Source of the DNA: JAVVSK01 sp036654235
GTDB lineage: Bacteria; Bacillota; Clostridia; Christensenellales; CAG-138
NCBI GenBank assembly: GCA_036654235.1
Contig: JAVVSK010000023.1
Location: forward strand, 1 to 18,399
Direction: 5' to 3'
DNA: 18,399 nt
Positions 1-5,724 of this stretch are shown piece by piece. The position numbers and the translations under genes are program-made. Each line of letters starts with the position of its first letter. The first letter of the stretch is position 1. Below the pieces are notes generated by a model. The model saw only the letters and a list, made by a program, of their open reading frames with translations, had not been told where the DNA came from and did not search any database.

Positions 1-77
1 AAACGCGACTAATAAACGCGTTGAATGGTCTTCAACGGATGATATGGTTGTAACGGTAGATGCTAACGGCAACCTTA
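1..77. repeat. Exact 77-bp terminal repeat, left copy (circular closure)
   Basis: These 77 bases are identical to the last 77 bases of the window (18323-18399). The base before the right copy is an A inside a run of four A's, and the sequence to the right of this copy continues the same reading frame. Joining the ends through the overlap makes one uninterrupted BIG2 domain of gene D. An overlap of exactly 77 bases is typical of a circular path from an assembler run at k=77, so the repeat is probably not a biological terminal repeat. Confidence 0.9.
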
Positions 78-742
78 GCGCTGTCGGAGCGGGTATTGCC
101 AACGTAACGGTAACGACTCTCGACGGTGGCTTTACCGCTAGTTGCGAAGTAACCGTAGGTTCATCACCATATGCGCCTCTCGCTCCGGGGAAGGCTATGA
201 TAATGCTTACCGTTGGAGACGGTTGGGGCGACGGAACGGGTTATCAGATGCTACTTGATTCAACGCATTCTCTTTTTGGAACGGTAATACCGACGACGGG
301 CGCTTTATCGGATGCCGGCGATGTACCGCAAGACGTTTACGATAGCTTTGATTATAAGATTCCCGAAAACGCGGACGGAGCGATGGATACCGAAAACGTT
401 GTTTTGAACGAATCAGTTTATATCATTGTTGATGCCGGAACATATGATTTTTGCGTAACAAATCCGTCTCCCGATGACTATTGCGTATGGATAGCGTTCG
501 GTCTTAACGGGTCTTTCGGAAGAGCCGATGATTTTGTAATTCAAGAAGGCTATATGTATGAGTTCAGCGTTGAACTTATTAGTCAGCAAGACTTCGTTTC
601 GCTTTCTTCCGGCTATATCGGAACGAGCGGCGAAACGACCTACGATCCGGGGGACGCGAACCTTGACGGTGTCGTAAATACCGGCGACCTTTATTGGACT
701 CGAAGTTCTTTCCGACGAGGGAAGAACCGTTTCCGACCTTAA
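2..742 (+). CDS. Gene D, 3' part: BIG2 end, DUF2436 module, frameshifted dockerin
   Basis: This is the C-terminal part of the gene that starts at 15009, reached through the 77-bp terminal overlap; the frames agree (position 2 corresponds to codon start 18324). The first Met at 44 is internal, not a start. It encodes the rest of the fourth BIG2 domain (to about 160), then from 182 a gingipain/hemagglutinin-type DUF2436 module recognisable by GWGDGTGYQMLLDSTHS, the FDYKIPENAD stretch and YDFCVTNP. At 641 the dockerin begins (YDPGD) with a complete first calcium loop, DANLDGVVNTGD. Directly after it, between 688 and 689, about 20 bases present in genes A, B and C are missing. The frame shifts and ends at a TAA (740-742) after an unrelated 17-residue tail. 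The joined protein would be 1,351 residues instead of about 1,378. The deletion may be real or a sequencing/assembly error. Confidence 0.85.
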   Translation, partial: NATNKRVEWSSTDDMVVTVDANGNLSAVGAGIANVTVTTLDGGFTASCEVTVGSSPYAPLAPGKAMIMLTVGDGWGDGTGYQMLLDSTHSLFGTVIPTTGALSDAGDVPQDVYDSFDYKIPENADGAMDTENVVLNESVYIIVDAGTYDFCVTNPSPDDYCVWIAFGLNGSFGRADDFVIQEGYMYEFSVELISQQDFVSLSSGYIGTSGETTYDPGDANLDGVVNTGDLYWTRSSFRRGKNRFRP

Positions 743-803
743 TAACGACGGCGAAGTAAATACCGGAGACGCATCTATGATATTGGAAATGTGCATTAAC
801 TGA
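690..803 (+). pseudogene. Gene D, out-of-frame second half of the dockerin
   Basis: After the 20-bp deletion, the rest of the dockerin stays open in the next frame, from the FIGLEVLSDEGR linker through the second calcium loop DLNNDGEVNTGD to the family ending MILEMCIN and a TGA at 801-803. It overlaps the frameshifted end of the upstream reading frame. It has no ribosome-binding site or start codon of its own, so it is probably untranslated. The intact coding sense suggests a recent lesion or a sequence error. Confidence 0.8.
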
Positions 804-810
804 GTAAAAT

Positions 811-836
811 TCAGCTAACGCATAGTTGACTTTTTT
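811..836 (+). terminator. First 3' hairpin after gene D
   Basis: Arms TCAGCTA and TAGTTGA (one G-U pair) enclose ACGCA at 811-829, and a run of T's follows (831-836). The same element lies downstream of all four genes, at 5301, 9875 and 14647. It may be a weak first terminator or a 3'-end stabiliser. Confidence 0.5.
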
Positions 837-837
837 A

Positions 838-867
838 GCCGGGCGAGTTTTTCGCCCGGCTTTTTTT
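838..867 (+). terminator. Rho-independent terminator of gene D
   Basis: A perfect 9-bp GC-rich stem, GCCGGGCGA (838-846) with TCGCCCGGC (852-860), has a GTTTT loop and seven T's after it. It starts 34 bases after the TGA of the intact dockerin frame. Confidence 0.92.
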
Positions 868-1034
868 AAATTTTGCCTCTTTTATTAAATTTAGTAAGGT
901 TGAAATCGACGCAATAAATGCATCCTTTAATTACCTAATTGAAATGAGAAAAACCTTGATCAATAGGGATATTATATAGCTTTTAATAAAATATTATGCG
1001 CGCTTTTTATCGTTAAACGGCGAATGCGGGATCA

Positions 1035-1063
1035 TTGAAGTATAGTAATATATATGCTATACT
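1035..1063 (+). promoter_or_regulatory. Promoter of gene A
   Basis: A TTGAAG -35 box (1035-1040), a 17-base spacer and TATACT (1058-1063) preceded by TGC (extended -10) match a vegetative sigma promoter. The same boxes with the same spacing precede gene D. The predicted leader is about 105 nt. Confidence 0.75.
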
Positions 1064-1090
1064 CACCGAGAATCGTATTGTAATTTTATT

Positions 1091-1120
1091 ATAGCGGTTG
1101 TTAGCAACGGATTTTGCTAT
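1091..1120 (+). promoter_or_regulatory. 5' leader hairpin of gene A
   Basis: ATAGC (1091-1095) pairs with GCTAT (1116-1120) in the leader between promoter and ribosome-binding site, with an inner GTTG/CAAC pairing. At the same place in gene D the arms are ATGGC and GCCAT, so the changes are compensatory. Function unknown; possibly mRNA stability or translation control. Confidence 0.45.
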
Positions 1121-1174
1121 TATATGCTTACGATTTCGATTCTAAGACTATAAAAATCTGGGGGAGTTTTATTA

Positions 1175-4100
1175 ATGAAAAAAATATTGGCAGTATTATT
1201 GACCATAGCGATGCTTCTTCCGTCGTTAACGACGGTTCTTGCGGCATCTGTGGAACAGGCTTCGGTTTCTTCTGTTCTAACGAATAAAAAGGCCAAAACG
1301 GAACCGATTGGCGAAGAGCGTAATTCGGAATTTACGCCGACTAAAGATGTTGCGGAGCTTTTTGGCTTCTCTCTTTATTACGACGACGGCAGCGACGATG
1401 ATTGGTGCGGTTTCATTAGACTTAATTCTAATACCCCGGAGACCGTTGAATTCATAAACGGTTATTACGGTTATTCGTTCAACGCCGGTGATTACATTCC
1501 GAGAGCACAGTCTATTTTCGCTGTAAAGAAAACGCCCTCCGGAACCTTTGAATTTACGCGTATAGATGCTAATACATTTAAGGAAACTAAGTTAAAGGAC
1601 TACGGCAACTTTGCCTTTAATGATATGGCTTACGATATCGCTTCGGAAGTTATGTACGGTATAACCGGGAATATTCTTTATACTGTCGACCTTGCTACCG
1701 GCGAATATACCATGATAGGAGGAACGGAAACGACCGGAAACCTCTTTACCTTAGCCTGTTCTGATGCCGGAGTTTTATATACAGTAGATGAGAACGGTAA
1801 TCTTTTCACCCTAAATAAGACTACGGCCTCTGCGACGCTAATCGGTAATACCGGTATAGGACTAAGATATACTCAATCTATGACCTGGGATCATATAAAC
1901 GGCGGTCTATACTGGGCTAACTGCAGTGGCTCCGACGGTATTTTATACTCGCTAGATACCGCGACGGGCGCAGCAACGGCTCTCGGAAATATTTACGGGA
2001 GAAATATGGAAGTTTCCTGCCTATTTACGAAGGGCATATATATAGGAGATCCGATTCCCGTAACCGGAGTTACCTTAACCCCCGCTACCGCGACGCTTAG
2101 ACTTGGAAAAACAATTAGCCTAACGGCACAGGTTGATCCATGGGACGCGACCGATAGAGCCGTTACTTGGGCTTCAAGTAATCCCGACGTAGCAACTGTA
2201 GACCAAAACGGTCTTGTTACCGCTATTGCCTATGGCGAAGCTACGATAACCGTTACGACGGTCGAAGGAGCTTTTACCGCGGGCAGTGTAATAACCGTTC
2301 CGAATAGCGCCGAGATTGAAGCCGCTTTTAACGCTGCTCTTAATGCCCCCGGATCTGATTATCATTTTACCGATGATTCCGTTTATCCCTGGGATGTCGT
2401 TACTTTCGGCGAGAGAACCGCCGTTAAGAGTACGAATTCATTGGTAGGTGATAGTCACGCGGCGGTTACTCTTCCCACTATCAATATGTATAGGGGAAAT
2501 ACAATCAGCTTCGACTGGCGTACCTCGTGCGAATATAACTATGATAAATTCCTGTTCAAAGTTAATGGTGAAACTATAGCGATGATTACCGGCGAGAACG
2601 CGGAATTCGCGCATTATGTATATTCTATTCCCACGACCGGCTCTTATGAGTTTTCTTGGAGCTATGAAAAGGATAGATCGGGTAACGGCGGAGAAGACGC
2701 TTCCTATCTTGATAACATTTTCATCGATGCGACCCCTCCCGGACCGGTAACGGGAGTAACCTTAACGCCCGCCGCGGTTGAGATGTATCAGTTGGAAACG
2801 ATTCAGCTTACAGCGATCGTCTCTCCGAGCAGCGCTCTTGATCTTTCTGTTTTATTTACCTCTAGCGATCCCGCTGTCGCAACAGTAAGCGAAACCGGCC
2901 TTGTAACCGCCCTTACGGAAGGCACCGCAATTATAACCGCTACGACAAATGACGGCGGTCATACCGCGCTCAGTACGATTAACGTTCTATCTACCGTTGA
3001 ATTTATGCGAGGTGTAAACGCGGCGCTTAACGTTGCCGATGGAACGCTTTTCTTCGGAATGGATAGGGTTAATCCTTGGGTAACGGACGAAGCGACCTTC
3101 CCGGGAAGAACCACCGCACATTCAACGACATCGGGTATTGGCGATACTCAAACTACGATAACCCTAATTTCGAATGTAACTGAAAATCAGATTATATCTT
3201 TCGACTGGATGGTTAGCTCCGAAGGAGACTTCGACGGAGGTATATTCGCGATAGACGGAGTTGAAGTTCTCGGTATAACCGGGACGACTATGACCGCGCT
3301 TATTTCTTCTTCTTTCAGCGCCGGAGCGCCGGGAATGCATACCTATACCTGGACTTATGCTAAAGATGCTTCGGGAAATCAGGGTGCGGATATGCTCTGG
3401 CTCGATAACGTTAAGTTCGAGACAGCCCCTGAACCGGAGGGGGTAGATATCCCCGCAACTTCGAGAGTTCATACGGGGCAGACGATAAAGTTGGACGCAA
3501 CGGTAATACCTTTTTACGCTACTGATTTATCCCTTACCTATACGAGCAGCGACCCCTCTAAGTTAACCGTCGACGAGTCGGGATATATAACCGGAATATC
3601 CGAAGGGACGGTTACTATCACGGCTACCGCGATTAACGGAGTTAAGGCAGAGTGCCTCGTAACGGTCTTTAATGACGTTCCGGTTTCCGACGGAACGCTT
3701 TATGGCTTTATTAACTTTAGCGAAGGGCTTACCGTCGGACTTTCCGGACTTGTACGCTTTGATCATATGGCGGGTACTATTGAAGAAATATTGCCTTTAC
3801 AGAATCAAATAAGCGCCGCCGAGTATTATAACGGCGTTATATATGCTTTCGATGGTACAGCAAAAGTCTTTGTAACCTTCGACGCTATTACGAACGAAGT
3901 TTTAAGCAGTGTTCCCGTTTCTGCCGTAGCCTATGATATGACTTACGATTATACGACGAACGTTATGTATTGCATCTATGGCGAAAACGCGCGCGATCTC
4001 GCTACCGTTAACCTTACGACGGGCGAAATAACGCCGGTAGGAATATCCGGCGATACACATCTAATGACTCTCGCCTGTGATAATGCGGGTCAACTTTACG

Positions 4101-5290
4101 GCGTCGCTATTGCAACGGGAATATTCTATGAAATAGATAAGAATACCGCGGAGCTAACTGAAATCGGAGATACCGGCGCCGGAAACGTCGCCTATGCTCA
4201 GTCTATGACCTATAGCGAACATGAAGACGTTTTTTACTGGGCGGGCTATACAACTGCGCCCGAAGTCGGCGGCTTTCTCTATTCTATTGATAGAACTACG
4301 GGCGCGGCTACCCGTGTTATAACGGATCCGATAGGTGAGATCTGCGGACTTATCACTTTTAATACCGGTTCTATTGTTCCGCCCGAAACTATCGACGTAA
4401 TCGGAGTTACCGTAACGCCCGCAACGATCGAAATCCCCTGGGGAGGAAGCGCGGTTCTTACTTATTCCGTTATGCCTTCCGACGCAACGAATAGGCGCGC
4501 ATCTTGGGAATCAGACAATACTAATGTCGTAATTGTAGATACAAAGGGTAACCTTAAAGCTATCGGAAGCGGAACGGCGAACGTAACCGTAACTACCGTT
4601 GACGGCGGATTCACTTCTACCTGTTTAGTAACGGTCGGCGAATCTCCCTATCCTGCCCTCGCACCCGGAAAGGCTATGATAATGCTTAGCGTCGGCGCTG
4701 TATGGACCGATGGTTCGGGTTATCAAATGCTCCTTGATTCGACACATTCGCTCTTTGGGTCGATAATTCCTCTAGTCGGACCGTTAACGCCGGGCGGAGA
4801 CGTCTCTTCGGATATTTATAGTCAGTTCGATTATAAGATTCCGGAAAATGCGGATGGGGTTCTTACAACTCAAAATATAGTTGGCAGCAATCAATTTATC
4901 TATATAATTGTTGATGCCGGAACCTATGATTTCTGTATTACGAATCCGCTTCCCGGTGGTAAGATGTGGATAGCTAACAGCTCCAATGGATCTCTCGGGA
5001 GAGGCGACAACTTCATAGTTGAGGCGGGATGTCTTTACAATTTTACCGTCTCACTCGAAGGGAGTTCCGATTTTGTTTCTATGAATCGTTATTATATCGG
5101 AACGACCTATGATCCGGGTGACGCCAACCTTGATGGCGTTATAAATACCGGCGATGCAGCGTTCCTTCTTAGATCTTTTATCGGACTCGAAATTCTTTCC
5201 GACGAGGGTAGAGCCGTTTCCGACGTTAATAACGACGGTAACGTAAATACCGGAGACGCGGCTATGATATTGGAAATGTGCATTAACTAA
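1175..5290 (+). CDS. Gene A: giant secreted BIG2/DUF2436 adhesin-like protein with dockerin
   Basis: A 1,371-residue exported protein. The start is fixed by GGGGGAG eight bases upstream and by the signal peptide MKKILAVLLTIAMLLPSL, with likely cleavage after LA-A near residues 23-24. A charged linker follows (about 25-52). Domains in order: beta-propeller-like repeats with a YTVDLATG blade motif (55-290); BIG2 (296-375); jelly-roll module ending in a YLDN motif (379-520); BIG2 (525-605); second jelly-roll module (607-750); BIG2 (757-833); second propeller-like module (840-1068); BIG2 (1075-1155); DUF2436 (1162-1309); type-I dockerin (1312-1371). The dockerin has two full calcium loops, DANLDGVINTGD and DVNNDGNVNTGD. 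No catalytic domain is recognisable. Known for the families: BIG2 domains occur in surface adhesins, DUF2436 occurs in gingipain/HagA adhesin regions, and dockerins bind cohesins. Inferred role: a cohesin-docked adhesin or glycan/protein-binding component outside the cell. It has its own promoter and terminator. Confidence 0.95.
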   Translation: MKKILAVLLTIAMLLPSLTTVLAASVEQASVSSVLTNKKAKTEPIGEERNSEFTPTKDVAELFGFSLYYDDGSDDDWCGFIRLNSNTPETVEFINGYYGYSFNAGDYIPRAQSIFAVKKTPSGTFEFTRIDANTFKETKLKDYGNFAFNDMAYDIASEVMYGITGNILYTVDLATGEYTMIGGTETTGNLFTLACSDAGVLYTVDENGNLFTLNKTTASATLIGNTGIGLRYTQSMTWDHINGGLYWANCSGSDGILYSLDTATGAATALGNIYGRNMEVSCLFTKGIYIGDPIPVTGVTLTPATATLRLGKTISLTAQVDPWDATDRAVTWASSNPDVATVDQNGLVTAIAYGEATITVTTVEGAFTAGSVITVPNSAEIEAAFNAALNAPGSDYHFTDDSVYPWDVVTFGERTAVKSTNSLVGDSHAAVTLPTINMYRGNTISFDWRTSCEYNYDKFLFKVNGETIAMITGENAEFAHYVYSIPTTGSYEFSWSYEKDRSGNGGEDASYLDNIFIDATPPGPVTGVTLTPAAVEMYQLETIQLTAIVSPSSALDLSVLFTSSDPAVATVSETGLVTALTEGTAIITATTNDGGHTALSTINVLSTVEFMRGVNAALNVADGTLFFGMDRVNPWVTDEATFPGRTTAHSTTSGIGDTQTTITLISNVTENQIISFDWMVSSEGDFDGGIFAIDGVEVLGITGTTMTALISSSFSAGAPGMHTYTWTYAKDASGNQGADMLWLDNVKFETAPEPEGVDIPATSRVHTGQTIKLDATVIPFYATDLSLTYTSSDPSKLTVDESGYITGISEGTVTITATAINGVKAECLVTVFNDVPVSDGTLYGFINFSEGLTVGLSGLVRFDHMAGTIEEILPLQNQISAAEYYNGVIYAFDGTAKVFVTFDAITNEVLSSVPVSAVAYDMTYDYTTNVMYCIYGENARDLATVNLTTGEITPVGISGDTHLMTLACDNAGQLYGVAIATGIFYEIDKNTAELTEIGDTGAGNVAYAQSMTYSEHEDVFYWAGYTTAPEVGGFLYSIDRTTGAATRVITDPIGEICGLITFNTGSIVPPETIDVIGVTVTPATIEIPWGGSAVLTYSVMPSDATNRRASWESDNTNVVIVDTKGNLKAIGSGTANVTVTTVDGGFTSTCLVTVGESPYPALAPGKAMIMLSVGAVWTDGSGYQMLLDSTHSLFGSIIPLVGPLTPGGDVSSDIYSQFDYKIPENADGVLTTQNIVGSNQFIYIIVDAGTYDFCITNPLPGGKMWIANSSNGSLGRGDNFIVEAGCLYNFTVSLEGSSDFVSMNRYYIGTTYDPGDANLDGVINTGDAAFLLRSFIGLEILSDEGRAVSDVNNDGNVNTGDAAMILEMCIN
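1220..1235. repeat. Perfect 16-bp palindrome in the signal-peptide code
   Basis: CCGTCGTTAACGACGG equals its own reverse complement and encodes P-S-L-T-T of the signal peptide. Identical copies sit at the same codons of gene B (5770-5785), gene C (10536-10551) and gene D (15054-15069). It lies within a 30-bp block with no base changes among the four genes, although neighbouring codons vary silently. As RNA it could fold into a 6-bp stem with a UUAA loop. Whether it is an operator, an RNA element, a recombination site or simply the result of gene conversion cannot be told from sequence. Confidence 0.7.
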
Positions 5291-5300
5291 CAAAATAAAT

Positions 5301-5325
5301 TCAGCTAACATATAGTTGATTTTTT
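5301..5325 (+). terminator. First 3' hairpin after gene A
   Basis: TCAGCTA and TAGTTGA arms (5301-5319) are followed by six T's. The loop is ACATA here, against ACGCA in the other three genes, so the stem is kept while the loop changes. Confidence 0.5.
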
Positions 5326-5326
5326 G

Positions 5327-5356
5327 GTCGGGCGAATAAAAAGCCCGACTTTTTTT
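5327..5356 (+). terminator. Rho-independent terminator of gene A
   Basis: GTCGGGC (5327-5333) pairs with GCCCGAC (5343-5349), loop GAATAAAAA, followed by seven T's. The stem differs from those after C and D (GTC/GAC for GCC/GGC), with pairing preserved. Confidence 0.9.
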
Positions 5357-5453
5357 GATTTATGCAGCATTATTAACAACCGAAGAAAAATAAAGCTTGA
5401 ATTAAACGCGATACTATCTATAAATTATTAATCTCATATCTTCTTCCCCACCC
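5357..5453. other. AT-rich spacer, nothing recognised
   Basis: About 100 bases between the terminator of gene A and the duplicated promoter region of gene B. I see no open frame with a ribosome-binding site, no strong hairpin and no match to the spacers upstream of A or D. Confidence 0.5.
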
Positions 5454-5484
5454 TTTTTTCTATTAATCAACAGACGATTAAAAA

Positions 5485-5513
5485 ATGCATAATGGCGAAA
5501 TATACCCTATTAT
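5485..5513 (+). promoter_or_regulatory. Upstream (weaker) promoter copy of gene B
   Basis: ATGCAT (5485-5490), a 17-base spacer and TATTAT (5508-5513). It lines up exactly with the copy-2 promoter but has a poorer -35 box and CCC in place of the TG-containing extended -10. It may be a decaying duplicate or a second start point. Confidence 0.4.
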
Positions 5514-5587
5514 TGTGGATAAGGGTATTGTAGATATATTATGGTGAATACGCATTTTTTTTCTATTAATCAACAGACGATTAAAGA

Positions 5588-5616
5588 TTGCATAATGGCG
5601 AAATATATGTTATTAT
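5588..5616 (+). promoter_or_regulatory. Proximal promoter of gene B
   Basis: TTGCAT (5588-5593), a 17-base spacer and TATTAT (5611-5616) with TGT directly before it (extended -10). The predicted leader of about 102 nt matches those of genes A and D. The AAAGAATGG just after the -10 recurs after the gene C promoter. Confidence 0.6.
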
Positions 5617-5646
5617 CATAAAGAATGGCATTGTAGATATATTATG

Positions 5647-5668
5647 GCGAACAGTCGCAGCTGTTCGC
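5647..5668 (+). promoter_or_regulatory. 5' leader hairpin of gene B
   Basis: GCGAACAG (5647-5654) pairs perfectly with CTGTTCGC (5661-5668) around a 6-base loop, followed by AATTTT. It occupies the place of the leader hairpins of A and D but has an unrelated sequence, so structure seems to be kept rather than sequence. Confidence 0.5.
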
Positions 5669-5710
5669 AATTTTCAGCTTACAATGTTGATTCTAAGGAT
5701 AAAAAAACTT

Positions 5711-5716
5711 GGAGGA
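5711..5716 (+). promoter_or_regulatory. Ribosome-binding site that fixes the start of gene B
   Basis: GGAGGA lies eight bases before the ATG at 5725, which opens the family's signal peptide. The in-frame ATG at 5644 has no ribosome-binding site and would put 27 residues before the signal peptide. That stretch is the 5' leader in the paralogs, so the longer frame is rejected. Confidence 0.9.
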
Positions 5717-5724
5717 ATTTGTTA

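Larger units (their letters stand above)
804..1174 (+). repeat. D-A intergenic region, diverged copy of the C-D spacer
   Basis: This 371-bp spacer aligns along its whole length with 14637-15008, roughly 85% identical by eye. The shared parts are the 3' hairpins, an AT-rich stretch with the block TTGAAATCGACGCAATAAA, the TTGAAG/TATACT promoter, the leader hairpin and the CTGGGGGA ribosome-binding site. The whole transcription unit, with its control region, was therefore duplicated, not only the coding sequence. No gene is seen inside it. Confidence 0.8.
5454..5652. repeat. Tandem duplication of gene B promoter region (103-bp period)
   Basis: Copy 1 (5454-5549) and copy 2 (5557-5652) align without gaps at a 103-base offset. 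Each runs from TTTTTTCTATTAATCAACAG through GACGATTAAA, GCATAATGGCGAAATATA and TTGTAGATATATTATGG. Both contain the inverted repeat TTAATC-N7-GATTAA, a possible operator. Differences cluster in the promoter core and just downstream of it. Confidence 0.9.

Noticed and set aside
44..46. ATG at 44 as a gene start
   Set aside because: The frame is open from base 2 and encodes the middle of a BIG2 domain that continues from the right end of the window.
686..700. Programmed +1 frameshift restoring the gene D dockerin
   Set aside because: GAC-CTT-TAT has a CUU-U that could slip, but there is no stop codon in the A site, no upstream Shine-Dalgarno stimulator as in prfB, and seven residues of the dockerin helix would still be missing. 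A deletion explains it better.
5454..5652. CRISPR-like repeat
   Set aside because: Only two long units, 103 bases apart, with no unique spacer between them. It is a tandem duplication of a promoter region.
5644..5724. Longer start for gene B giving 27 extra residues
   Set aside because: No ribosome-binding site; the extension overlaps the leader hairpin and would bury the signal peptide. GGAGGA and the family start support 5725.
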